NCBI RefSeq assembly: GCF_025602895.1
Contig: NW_026516236.1
Coordinates: 310,001 to 374,000, forward strand
Reading direction: 5' to 3'
Origin: Polychytrium aggregatum
Lineage: Eukaryota > Chytridiomycota > Chytridiomycetes > Polychytriales
Length of the DNA stretch: 64,000 nt
A program made the translations under genes and the position numbers. The notes beneath the pieces are model-generated. The model worked only from the letters and a program-made list of their open reading frames with translations. It was not told where the DNA came from and did no database searches. Positions 46,149 to 60,371 of this stretch are shown piece by piece. The number at the start of each line of letters is the position of its first letter. Position 1 is the stretch's first letter.

Positions 46149-47840
46149 ATGTCGATTTCGCAGCTCCTGGATCAACGTGGTGAAGAAAACATCCCAGGTG
46201 ATACCTCGGAGCCGTCCGTGCCATCTGCTCCTCGCAAGATCTCCAAAGCCCTCAGCTACAGTGCAAGCGAATTGCTGCTCAATCCACCCCTGGATCTGAA
46301 GCGGCTTGATATATCCTTGGATCTCTGGGTATGGCACACACCGAATTGTTTTGCGAGAACGAGTCATCGGGACGCTACGATATCCTGCAACGCTGCTATC
46401 CGTTTGGCCACTGTATAGCCATTTTACAGCCATCCGGCAGCTCACAGCAATGTACTGACGTTGTGTTTGCGTTTCCTACTACTCCGACCCGCTCAACTGA
46501 ACATGCAGGAGACATCCGTTGAGCTGTTCGAAGAGCTACGGTGCAAGAGGGTACGTCCACCGAGCCAAGCAGATCGGTGCTGACTCTGCCCTGTCTTTCC
46601 GCTACCCGGTCGTCGTGCTTACCGCCGATCTTTGCTGTGTTCCCAGGAAATGCTATTCCGCAATCCCCTCAAGAATGTGAAGCCAATCCTGGCTGCCATT
46701 CTGTACATTCTCTGCAAGAACAGGGGGCTGCCGCGCTCGATCAAGGAGTTCTGCGCTGCTGGCAGCATCACGAAGAAGGAACTCTGTGAGTACATCGTCA
46801 TCACAGAGTGCCGCAGGCGGAGGGTTCACGGCTGACCTGGTGTGGTGGCAGGATATTGGGCAGCGGAGCACATCCATATGACAGAACTGACCGCATTCGA
46901 ACATCGACAGCGCATTACTATCGACGCGTTCAGGAAATCATGTCGCCGGAACTGAAAGTGGGTGCCAAGCCGTTCACTGCCGAAGAGTTTCTCGTAAGTT
47001 TCGAGTCTCTGCCACGATGGACATGGACGGGCGATTGTCCCCATCTGCATATGTAGGCGCAGCTATTGCATGTCATGCGGGTCCTTCCTCTGACACTTTT
47101 GCTTTGCTCTGCTTTGCTTTGGTGGCATGTGCAGACTCGTTGGTGTCGAATGCTCAATCTACCCGACTCGAGCCTCACAGCTGCGATGTTCATCTACCGC
47201 AGTGCCGACTCGCTCGGTCTGCTGGGCGGAAAGTGCACAAACAGCGCGAGGTAAGGTTGTCAGGCCGGAGCATTCACTTTGCGTCTGCGGGCGAGGGCCT
47301 GGGTTCCCACTGTGCCTCTGCCTCTGCCTCTGCCTCTGCCTCTTCATCCGATCCTCCGTCGCAACCAACAATCTGATATGGTTTCATCTGGATCGCCGCA
47401 GCGCCATCTGCCTGACCCTGGCGTGCCTGTATTTGGATCCAAAATACGATATCAAGAATATCTCGCAGGTGTCTGGTGAGTCCTTGTCTGAATGCGTGAA
47501 TATGGCTGGGTCGTGGTCGAGGCAAGGATTGTCCCAGATGCAGGAGGATTGATCAAGAATCTCTGTATTGTGGTACCGAGCGCATATCTCCGACCTCGTC
47601 GACCAGGCCGCTAACAACAGCGTTTCACAATCCGCCCGCCCATGCCACTTTCATATATCGACGATGATACCACCGCCTGGCTCGTAATCCATCAACCTCT
47701 TGATAGTCGTTTCGTCTGCGACCCTGACTTGCGCCATCAGACAGATCCAGGAGCCACTGGCAGGTGTGTTGGGACCAGACCCTGCCTCGACGCTCTTGGG
47801 GCTTTCCAAGTTTCAGCCGTCGTACACTTCTCTGAGACTG
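46149..47840 (+). CDS. TFIIB-like transcription factor with cyclin folds (5' end uncertain)
   Basis: General transcription factor B family; TFIIB bridges TBP and RNA polymerase II. Recognisable exons, in order, are MSISQLLDQRGEENI..., LKRLDISLDL (to about 46327), ETSVELFEELRCK (46511-), and NPLKNVKPILAAILYILCKN with GLPRSIKEFCAAGSITKKEL (to 46786). Next come SHYYRRVQEIMSPELKVGAK (46914-46992), RMLNLPDSSLTAAMFIYRSA (about 47140-47231), SAICLTLACLYLDPKYDIKN (about 47402-47469) and ATLTCAIRQIQEPLAGVLGP, to a stop at 47838-47840. The block with AAILYI.C...GLPR..KE....I.KKEL is the first cyclin repeat of TFIIB. The later exons match the second repeat and its recognition helix. I did not find the N-terminal zinc ribbon upstream (45890-46150), so this could be a divergent paralogue, a Brf-like factor, or have a missed first exon. 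Confidence 0.72.
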
Positions 47841-48344
47841 TGAAGATAGATTCGCCAGATGCCATGTCTACATCTGGATGCCAGCAGCAAGTGAAGCAAC
47901 AACGAGAGGGCAGGGTGATTTTGACTAGTATAGTTATAGATAAAGGACGATAGAATCATGCTGCAGAGGCAGTTGTGACAAAAAATACACTGTATCAAGA
48001 CCGAAATGGGACGCCCTGTTCTTCTTGTCCAGATGGTCGGATGCATGTGGTTTCTCGAGACTGCTCCCCGAAACCAACAGCAAGCAGCGGCTGATGTGAA
48101 GAGCACGAATGGGCTCTGTCTCGCTTCGTTTTAGCGATGCGAGGCATCGTGCTTTGCATGAATGCGGACGAGTGGACTGGAGCCTTCTCGCACGAATGCA
48201 TGTTTATTCAAGTTTGCTACCGAAGGAAACCTCCAGAGCCAGAGACAGCCCTGTATACCCATCGGCGTCTCGTATGAAACTGAGCCCAGATAGTGCAAGT
48301 CTTCCAGTGGCAGACAACGGCCACAGCCACGACACACCATCTGG
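47841..48344. other. Convergent 3' intergenic region
   Basis: About 500 bp between the stops of the TFIIB-like gene (plus) and the Dbf2-type kinase (minus). On the minus strand 48013-47986 resembles the 28-nt Fanzor 3' motif in 21 of 28 positions (GTCCCATTTC at the start, GTGTA at the end). 48058-48046 repeats 13 bases found near the Fanzor C-terminus (TCGAGAAACCACA). This may be an eroded relic or chance. Confidence 0.35.
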
Positions 48345-51419
<3,075 letters not shown>

Positions 51420-51440
51420 GGCAAGCGAGCTGGAACACGA

Positions 51441-51481
51441 TATGGAGTGATGGAGTGATGGAGTGATGGAGTGATGGAGTG
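51441..51481. repeat. 8-bp tandem repeat upstream of the kinase start
   Basis: Five copies of GATGGAGT directly upstream of the kinase start codon, probably in its 5' leader or promoter. Confidence 0.9.
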
Positions 51482-51921
51482 TCAAGCAGGTTGCGTGGAC
51501 TGTTTTCGTGAGAAACGATGATTTTGTTACTGCCTTGCAACGGCCCTGGCCCAACAACAGCTCCAACCCCAAGCTGGCGACGGCGCGAAAGCATCATCGG
51601 ACAGTCTCATATCGCCGCGATATCCATGCGAGTTTCAGAGCCTCAACTGCTGGCGCCAAAACCCTGTGCCAGATTGGTGGCGGTCGAACTTGGGCCCGGA
51701 GGACAGACGTTTCCCCCCGCCGCCTGCTGCCGCCATATCCATAGGCGCGCTTCAGCGATTCCCAGGCCCATCGGATGTGGCTGCTCTATCGTACCAAGGC
51801 ATGGCTTCTTTCAATCAATCGGTCACTCCTCACACTGGCCTCGTGTATTCAGAACGTGGTGCCGGAGACAGGTGCTCCACATTTCGTCGATGGTGGCAGC
51901 AGGGGCATTCTATCTATTATG

Positions 51922-52217
51922 TACAGTCTATCCAGAAAGAAACGGGACAGTTCCTTCCTGGCTTCAGATGTCTGAAATCCGCTGACTGACTGTAGGCCCC
52001 AGTGAGCAAGCCGTGAGATTGTTTCCCGTCCTGGTTGGCAATCGAGTGGTTTTGGTTGGTTTGGGAAGCATGGTCTTGAATACACCCGGTCGATCTCCTG
52101 TGGCGATGATCGACTGGCACACCGAGATCATGTTCCTTGAGGCATTGATGTCTCGATGTGTGAGTGTGGTGCATTCACTCGACTCTCTGGACAAAGTGTG
52201 GTTTCTCGATATCAAGA
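51922..52217 (-). pseudogene. Solo Fanzor 3'-end relic with scaffold-like hairpin and motif
   Basis: 296 bp matching only the 3' end of the Fanzor unit. It runs from CTTGATATCGAGAAACCACAC (about codon 770 of copy 2) through THRDINASRN and GDRPGVFKT to the hairpin TTCAGA-CA-TCTGAA (51976-51963) and the 28-nt motif (51949-51922). Homology to the transposons stops exactly at the end of that motif. No CACTAT termini are present. Its GAATGCACCACACTC stretch is shared with copy 1 rather than copy 2, so it derives from a copy-1-like lineage. It lies about 500 bp upstream of the kinase start codon. Either a truncated pseudogene or a stand-alone guide-RNA unit. Confidence 0.85.
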
Positions 52218-52239
52218 TGATGCTGTGCTTGGCCATGAA

Positions 52240-52331
52240 TGCGATGAGTGGGTGGGTGTATTCAGGTTCCAGAAAACAACACAGTCAAAGCTCAAAACGG
52301 GGGTGTCCCATTTCATTTTGGAAACGCTGTA
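52240..52331 (+). repeat. Diverged Fanzor 3' motif in inverted orientation
   Basis: Beside and facing away from the relic at 51922-52217, GGGTGTATTCAGG (about 52254) recalls the Fanzor GGGTGTATTCAAG. 52304-52331 then matches the 28-nt motif at 22 of 28 positions (TGTCCCATTTC...CGCTGTA), with no gap. The distance between the two is shorter than in the intact elements. Probably an older, internally deleted copy. Confidence 0.5.
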
Positions 52332-52376
52332 AATGCCACAGCAAGCTCCGTGGTCTATCAAAGCTTTGGCGCGCCA

Positions 52377-55300
52377 TCAAGAGGATATGCCCTCTGCCCA
52401 CTCCTTGATCATGTCCATTTTGTCGAGCGCCTCCTCCGGGATCATGAACATCATCGTGTGCGCACGCTGGATGTCGAAGGACAATCGCTGCAGGAGCGGA
52501 TACATAATTCCGAAATGGGTGACGATGAGGAAGATTCCGGTGATGGCCGAGAAGGTCTCGTAAAAGACCAACAACCAGCCGATCCAGTTGGTTATAGGAT
52601 CGACCGAGCTGCTGAGGATATTGTCGCATGCCGGCGGCAGATACATGTCATTGTACTTGCGCAGCAGCTTGAGTTGGGTGATGATGCCGGATGAGTTGGG
52701 GCTGCTCTGGATCCAGTTGGAAACGTTCTGGGCAATGTCGAGGAATCGGAGGATTGCCGGATGGAGCCCCGAGGCGATCACGCCCGAGTCAAAGGTTGCG
52801 CAGTCCGAGGGCGAAGTACTATTGATGCATCCGTTGACCATCGAGACGGCGTATTCGTTGCTGGTGGTCGAACCAAAGGTGGCCGAGGTGCCGGAGCCAT
52901 AGGCCAGGGTCATTTCGATTGTGCCGAGCAGATTGATAAAGTTATTGCTGGTGTTGCTCCATGAATATCCGTAGAGGTCTTGGCGGTTCAAGGTATGAGG
53001 ATTCATGACTGGTGTGGCGTTCAGGTAGTACTCCCTCAGGACAAAGTATACGCCCTCGGTCGAGACAGAGCGCCGGATGACCATATCGACCCTCGAGAAC
53101 TGAGTCGTGGCCATGCCAAAGAAAAAGTACGTCACGACACCGACCGCCAGGAAGAACGTGATCACGAGCAGAAGCAGCAGGGCGACCTTGCGTCGTAGCC
53201 CGTGGCTATCGTCAAACTTGATGTGCATCTCCTCAAACCGCCTCCAGGCCACAAGGCAGCAGTTTTGGTTGGATTTCAGGAGCTTATCGCGCTTGCGGAT
53301 GTTGGGGCTCTCAGCGGTGTTATTTTTGACAGCGTTACTTCGGCCGGAGACTCCGGTGGCATTGGCGTTGAACGCCTCGACTCCCTGGTCCTCCTCCATC
53401 TCGTCTGTCATACCCGTGAGTCGCTCTGTATCAAGCATAAGCGAATCACATTCAGAAACACCGCGCATAGTTAGCAAGGGGCGGATCAGGCTTGGCTCTA
53501 GGGAACATCGTATGCACCACTTGCTGCGGACACGGCAGCGCCGATTTGGCTCTGTGGCATGGATCACACTGGTGCTCGGGCAGAGGGTTGCTGCATGACA
53601 AAGTCGATCACTGGCACGAAAGGCGCCGGCACTAAGCACCATCTTGCTCGAAGGACTTTGGAGGTGGTGCAGCTTACCTTGATGTCCCTCGCAGATGCCT
53701 TTGATGACCTCCTTGGGAATGCTGAAGAAGATGCGGAAAAAGCGCTCCTGGTCCTTCTTGATCCTGAAGTAGCTCGGGTGGATGATGAATATGTAGATCG
53801 CCATCAGGAACAGCGGCGGAATCAGCGAGACGTACAACAGATAGCTGCCAATCTGATTGGTTTGCAGCCCGGCGCCAAAAGCGGGCCCAATGGTCGGAAC
53901 GACATTGTTGATGCAGTTCTCGAGGAGCAAGGCAATGCAGTTCGAGACATTGAAGTAGTTTGCAGCCGTGCTGTTGGCGACGCACTGCAGCGACATGATG
54001 TATCTCCCCACGGCATTGTAGGAGGTCACGGACTCGATGACGGAAGTGGATCCGTTGATGCGGGTGGTGTAGTTGACGTTTCCAAACTGGATCATCTGCA
54101 GCTGGGCAGATCGGATGTTGGGCAAGTTTGCGATGATGGTCGACTGGGATACGGACGAGTTTGGAGGCTGGAGCGCAGCTCCCTTCATGAAGAGATCGAC
54201 CGAGCGAGCCTGGCTCAGCGTAATGACCATGGACCGAGCCCCAAAGTAGAAGCTCTTGGCCGACTGGAAGATATTGAGGACATTGGAGAGGTTGGTTTGC
54301 AGCAGGCAGGTCAGAAGTACGCCGCCTGTACATGAAAGAGTGGCGGAGGAGTGTGTTAGCAGTGGTATCTTGGCTGAGTAGGTGTCCTCTCCGTTAGCGC
54401 CGTGGATCTCAAAGGCAACTGTATCCACACAGCATCGCACATACGTGGACGAGGCACCCCTTTGATACTCACATGCAATTATGAAGAGAATCAGCAGTAG
54501 AAAATATCTGCCCAAGTTGCGTATGTGCTGCTTGATGATCCTGTTCTTCTTGAAGATCATCTTGCGGATGCGCGCTGTGCGATTGCCTGCAGCGGACGAG
54601 GCGACACTGCTGCTGTTTCCGACGCTTGCAGTCCGCATGAGCGACTTTGGTGGAGGCGGAACCAGCAGCCCAGAAAAGTCACGCAAGCTGTCCTTTTTCT
54701 GAGGGCCGTGGAGCTCCCGTGATCCATCGGCCGAGAACGTCATGGGCATGGCGGACTCTGAATCCACGATGCTCTCCAGATTAGAGGGGACTGTGAGCGA
54801 GAGAACACGACAGAATGTGAGTAAGATAGGCAAAGTGGATGAACGAAGCACATGCATAAGATTTGGGCGTGTACTGGCTTGTGTTGCAAAGGGTTGGAGC
54901 GGGCTGTCTGTGCGATGCACCGGCTGCGGTGCGATGGACAAGCAATCGACCCAAGCAGAGCCAGTCACGCATGTACCTGCAGAGAGCTGTGAATTCAGTC
55001 GTGGATACTCGATCCGACAAATGTAGTGCTTTCCGATGGGCAACTGCTCCAGCTTGATAGTCATGTCGTACTCTCGTCCATTGAACGACAGCTTCTCCTT
55101 GTATCCAGCCTTGTCGGTGAACTTTGCCAGGTTAGGCACGGTCAGGGCTGGGATCCACTCGGCAATATTGGGGGTTTCGTCTTCGTCCCAGATACCAAAT
55201 ATGTTGATGATGCCTGCCGTGACGTGCCGGATTTCGAGGTTGGAGTTGAGGACGAGAAGTTCCTGGCATTTGGATGGATTGCTGGGAGCGTCTTTGATTA

Positions 55301-58300
55301 TGCCCAAGAAGGCAATGTTGCCATCGGCATCGTTGATATGGCGCACGCAGATGGTCAAGGGAACGAGGTGCCCGTTGGCGTTCAGCCCAATGACCATGCG
55401 CTTCCGATCGATAACCTACAGCGGCGGTGGTAGCGAGCCCATGGCGCGAGGGTGAGCCAGTGGGCGAAATCAAAAGTGTCAGATCCAGTGACGGCGATGC
55501 AGATGGTAGACCAAGGGTGAATATCGAATCATGGAGGCAGCCATCAGCTGTATGATCCTGGAGGGTGGTTGTCGCCGATTGCGGCGCTCCTGTACCTTGG
55601 CGTATCCTGTTTGGATGTACTTCTTCAGCAAGTCATCGTGAGCCTCAGCCAGAGGCGAGGGAATCATGATGTTGACGTTTTTGCCGATCATTTGAGGTCG
55701 ACGGAAGCTCAATATCTGCAGGGCTGCATCATTGACATGAGTGATCTGGGGTGGAGTGAATGCCGTCGCCAAAGTGGCATCGTAACGGAATGTGGTCAAT
55801 CATCAGCGGCGGAATATGGGAGATGTAAGCAGCTGTAGTTGCCGATGTGCCTATGTGCCTAAATGTCTATGTGTCTATGTCGCTGTGCCAACGTGTCGAT
55901 ATGCGAGTGCACCAATGCTCCGACGTGCTGAGATGTCTGTCGGCGAACTCACTATTCCCATGGACTCGGGCTTGCCAGAGATGGTGATGGTTCCATAGGT
56001 TTCATCGTAGACATCGCCCGAGACAGGAACGTCCTCGCCATCTTCCGAATCCGAGCCGCGATCGACTTTGGCTCTCGTTTCCTCGAGCTCTTCGGCACGG
56101 AGCAGAATCTCTTTGCCGTACCGATCGTCGTTCATGATGTTCATGAGAAAGTCGCCGTATCGGCGGTAGGGCTGCGGAGATTTGGGCATATTCTTGATGA
56201 TGTTGATGTAGTCGCTCTGGATGACGGAGATGAGCTCGCTGATCTTGAGTGAGGTCTGCGTGAGCTTGCGCACGCTCGGATTGCTTCTCAGGAGCTCCTT
56301 CCAGAACTCGATGATGACGGTCTCGATCTTGACTTCATTCCTGCAGCACAGAATACGCCACAAGTTGCATCGCAAAGGGTGCCAAGGTTAGGGTCCTGGA
56401 CAGGTGGCATCCGTTGGCTCACAATCCAGCGTAGCGATGCACACGAGGACCCACCGCTTGATCTTCTCCATGATCTGCTCGTATGCAATGAAATTGAATC
56501 CTCCTTCTCCGCCTGCTTCGGAGTCGTCCTGGGTAAACTTGATTCGATGAATGAGGAACTGTTCGTCGATGGCTGGAGAGAGTTGCGTGGCTTTGGAGCA
56601 TGCCGAGATACACTGGGCGCGATTTCCCAGCTGCAGGACGTAGAATCGACAGGCAAACAGAAATATGGCGACGGACTCGGGGAACTTTTGGAGATTGTTG
56701 GCAAAGAACTGAGATAGATCGGAAAGGGTTCGTTGGTCGCGCTCCTCGTCGCGAATGTTGGGTTGCGAGCGCAGGTTCTTCTTGACGACCTCCTCGGAAT
56801 CAATGATATCTCCGGGGCTGCCGCTGGGCTTGCGTTGGGCAGTGTTCATCTTTGGAGGTGGCCGAAACAGAAGCCCTTCTGTGTCCAGGATGTAGCGTGC
56901 CTTGAGCTCGGCCATGTAAGCAGAGTTGATACGCGAGAGCGGAAAGGCAAGGAGCTGCGCTCGACGGTTGCTCATAAAGATGTAGGCGAAAATGAAGGGC
57001 AGCGGCAGGGAAATCAGGAAGATCAGGCCGATGTCTGAGTTTCCTCGGGCCATGGTGATGATGAGCAGCTCGGATGCAAAGGCCATGCTGCAGAGAAGAC
57101 CGCCCTTGACGCAGGCGAAGCTGAAGTGATAGTAGGGCGAGTACTGGAGACGAGATTTGCCAAGGCAATGGTGAGTCGACGGTCAGTGACTCGATGGGAG
57201 TGTAAGAGTGGGGGAATCAAGGCAATCGGCGTATCGGCAGCGAGATCAATGCGCGCGATTAAGCAAGTATGGAGCAGGATGAAGAAAGATGTTTTTGGGT
57301 CTGTGGGATGCTTGCAGGCGTCTGGGTGTCTCGGATTTCTTACCATGAGATAAAGGAAAGCCATGGCATGGGAGTACAGGAAGCACGCCAGCAACATGAT
57401 CCATCGCTTGTACTGTATATCGCCGTTGATGGCAAGGAGCACCATTGAGCCGATGGCCAAGACGGTGCGACCCGCAAACTCGAGCAGCGAAAGTCGCGTA
57501 TGAGACCTGCAAGTGACATCCTTTTTGGAGGGATAGGGGTGAAATCTGGCGAGCTGAAGGAGAAACAGGAGGCTGGGGATGGTCGCATATGCGAGATGGT
57601 TGCGGACGTGAGCGGGACAATTCGGCAACAAGGTTGCGGGCAGACCGACGAGCACGAGAGCATCAGTTTTGGATGGCAAATGCAGAGACAAGGACATGGC
57701 GGCAGCGTTGCTCGTAGCAAAGCCCAGGGCGGAGGTCGCGAGCACTCACGGGATATAAATGATCAAAAATATGAGAGACAGAACACTGCGGAGCAAGGGA
57801 TTGGCGACGCTGGTGGTGGCCTGCGATGACCAGCAGTCGGCGATGCTCACGACTTCCCAGCTGAGTTGTGAGGTGGACACGTTGCTGCAGATCAAGAAGG
57901 AGTTGGCGAGGGCACAGGTGATGGGGACGTGCAGGATGTTGGACGATAGAGTGACGATCCATTGGAGGATGGTCATGACCCAGCGGAACCGGCGATGGCG
58001 ATTGACAACCGAGTCAGCGAGGATCAGGATGACGAATACAAGGGCAGTAATGACTGCGTAGATGGCGTAGCTAAAGACGTCGGGCAGGATGAACTGTGGA
58101 CGAGGGCAGTTGCCGGTGAGTGCGACATTCCGTTTGGGAGTCGTTTGAACGCGCAAAGGACATGCACATAAGAAAGCGTGAGAAGATATGCTCATTGCAA
58201 GCGAGTCTGCTTCGCGGATGGGCCAAGCCAAGCCGAGCAGAAGGAGCGACGACATTCGAGTGTGGCATATTCAGCATTGAGCGGCCAGAGACACGGACCA

Positions 58301-58767
58301 AACGCGGAAACACAAACGATACATGCCTCGAACTGCGGGTTGGTGTAGTGGAGCGCTTCCTGGAGCCATTGGATCTCTGTCTGCCAGGGGAAGAGAATAA
58401 AGGAGAGCGGGAAGGCCAGATCTTGCAGATGCATGATCAGATTCTCGATGATGATCCAGATGAGACTGCGGTGCTCGTCTTCGAGGGTGAGGACCATCAG
58501 GATATCAAACAGGACGCGTTTTGATGTCTTGACGAGCTGGCCGATGCTCAGCGAAGCGTGGGAGTCGTTGGCCGAGGACTCGAAAATCATGGCGGCGGAC
58601 TGCGAGGTGCGGCAGATGTCGGTATTGTCGTGCGGATGAGGTGCTGTCGTGGAATGAGGTGTTATCGTGCGAATGAGGTGTGCGAATGAGATGGGTAGAA
58701 TGTAAAGAATGAAAAATTGGCGGTTGAAGAGAGGGACGCTGATGGCGGGCCACAGACGACCCTCCAA
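52377..58767 (-). CDS. TmcB-like multi-pass membrane protein with PAS domain
   Basis: Large protein resembling the Tiny macrocysts (TmcB/TmcC) family of Dictyostelium, which is expanded in chytrids; its role is unknown, with sensing proposed. The 5' part (58767-57030) encodes repeated hydrophobic helices (for example FFILYILPISFAHLI, then AIYAVITALVFVILILAD, then IGLIFLISLPLPFIFAYIF). A soluble helical region follows (SDLSQFFANNLQKFPESVAI, then EFWKELLRSNPSVRKL, to about 56000). A PAS domain lies at about 55800-55050 (DAALQILSFRRPQMIGKNV, VRHINDADGNIAFLGIIKD). The C-terminal half has further transmembrane segments (FLLLILFIIACEY, VALLLLLVITFFLAVGVVTYF) flanking extracellular Asn-rich loops, and ends DMIKEWAEGISS. 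Many introns. The first exon is not fixed and may reach about 58870. I treat it as one gene on domain order; two genes are possible. Confidence 0.75.
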
Positions 58768-59448
58768 GGATTGGGTCTGTTTCTGGAACGGAAAGGGCCC
58801 ATACAGCTATTCAGCGGCTCAGAACAGCACCACCGCCATCTGCGACAGCATCGGTACAACCACGCGTTGCTCATGAACATCAGAACCCCCTGGTGCGAAA
58901 CCCCTGCTCTCGATGCACGTTCTCGCCAGCTCCACGTTCTCGCGTGCGGTGGCAGGCAGCCCCAAGGCACCTGTGTCACGGCGTAGGCGTCCGTGTGGCG
59001 GGCTTGCCGAAAGCGGCAGGCGTGTTGCCGTCGTGCGACGCTGTGTTGCAAGGGTGGCGCACCCAGGGCAAACAGACACTGCCTGTCTTGTCAGGGAATC
59101 GCCACACACAGCACAGCACAGTGCGGCACAATGGCACACGGCGCCACACAGCGTCACACGCAATGTTACACACGTGGGTACCACACGACACCGCGACAAT
59201 ATCGCGCACGGCCACAATGCGCAGCACAGCACAACACACTGAGCAGTTACTGTGTGCCGCTGTTTGTTTGCTGCGTTGCATTATTGGGTTGTGTTTTTGC
59301 TGTCGTTTCGTTGCGCTTTCGTTGCGCTTTCGTTGCGCTTTCGTTGCGCTTTCGTTACTGTCCTGATCTGCTCCTGCTCGGGTCGTCCTTCGCCGTCAAT
59401 CATCCACTCCCGCTCGACTCTCTGCCAGCTCGCTCGCCCAGGCCCATC
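58768..59448. promoter_or_regulatory. Divergent intergenic region with CA-rich DNA and 11-bp repeats
   Basis: Between the minus-strand TmcB-like gene and the plus-strand secreted-protein gene, so both promoters are expected here. 59090-59230 is CACA-rich low-complexity DNA. 59310-59353 has four copies of an 11-bp unit (GTTGCGCTTTC), about 95 bp before the next start codon, possibly a promoter repeat. No open frame with a recognisable family. Confidence 0.5.
59310..59353. repeat. 11-bp tandem repeat in the promoter of the secreted-protein gene
   Basis: Four exact copies of GTTGCGCTTTC ending 95 bp before the start codon at 59449. Confidence 0.92.
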
Positions 59449-60371
59449 ATGAAGTTCTCCGTCGCCGCCCTCTGCTTCTCGCTCTTTGCCGCCGTGGCCA
59501 ACGCCCAGGTTGTTGTTCCCAGGTAATTGTCTGGTCCGTCGTCTTGACCGGTCCTCTGGGCCAGCCAAACGGCACTCCATTCCCACTTGCGAGTGTGGTG
59601 CGGCTCATCCTGCGATCGATCTTGGCTTTGGCATCGGCTCGTTGATGCACCATGCGACAGCGCTGGCTGCCTCGGCTCTCGGCCGTTGCCGTCTTGTCTT
59701 GAACGCCGCCCAGCCTGGACCGGCTTTTTCGCTGACCCCCCTTTGCCTTGGCTTTCCACAGCTGCTCGCTCCCCATCAACCCCAACTGCTTGATCTCGCA
59801 GGCGCAGTACACCATCCTCGGCTACGCCGTCAGCACCAACATCGGCGCCGTTGGCTCGACTGCCACCGCGAGCAACTACAACGCCACGATTCTCGTCCAG
59901 TGCGTTTACTACTCGGCCAACCTGCCCTCGGCCCAGCGCACCCTCAAGTCCGGCCAGTCCATCGCCGTCGCCGGCTTTGGCGCCCCCAACCCCCGATGCC
60001 CTGCCGGCTACCCCGGCTCCACCGTTGCCCTCAACCAGTCCCAGATCTTCTTTGTCTACGTTGCCACCTCGACTCCCTCGGTGATTTACGGCCTCTTTGA
60101 TATCTGCGACTCCCCGCTGTCGACTTCGTACGCCAACCTGCAGGCCATCTCCAACAACATTGCTCTCAACCCCGACCACTCCATCCTTGATGGCGGCAGC
60201 AACTGTGCCCTGCCCAGCCCCTCTGCCGCCGCCGTCTCCAGCGTCTCGGGCACCACCGGACCCACTACTATGCCCCTGCCTGGCTCTGAAGCCCCCGCCG
60301 CCGCCGCCCTGGGCCTGGGTCTCCTCGTCTCGTCGGTCCTCGCTGTAATGGCCGCCGTTTGGATGCACTAG
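59449..60371 (+). CDS. Secreted, C-terminally anchored surface protein, unassigned
   Basis: Start at 59449 with a classical signal peptide (MKFSVAALCFSLFAAVANAQ). The intron runs from 59523 (GTAATT) to 59761 (TTCCACAG), joining VVPS to CSLPINPNCLISQAQYT. The mature part (about 200 aa) is rich in Ser, Thr, Ala and Asn, has paired cysteines (CSLPINPNC, CVYY, CPAGYPG, CDSPL, SNCALPS) and several N-glycosylation-like NxS/T sites (NYNATI, LNQSQ). It ends with a Ser/Pro/Thr linker and a hydrophobic tail (ALGLGLLVSSVLAVMAAVW) with almost no cytoplasmic residues. This fits a GPI anchor signal or tail helix. It looks like a fungal cell-surface protein; no known domain was recognised. Codon use is strongly biased towards C-ending codons, suggesting high expression. 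Confidence 0.85.

Noticed and set aside
45949-46224. Cys/His-rich minus-strand frame that resembles a zinc ribbon (YCGLKHMHDC)
   Set aside because: Spacing does not fit a known ribbon and it lies opposite the 5' region of the plus-strand TFIIB-like gene.
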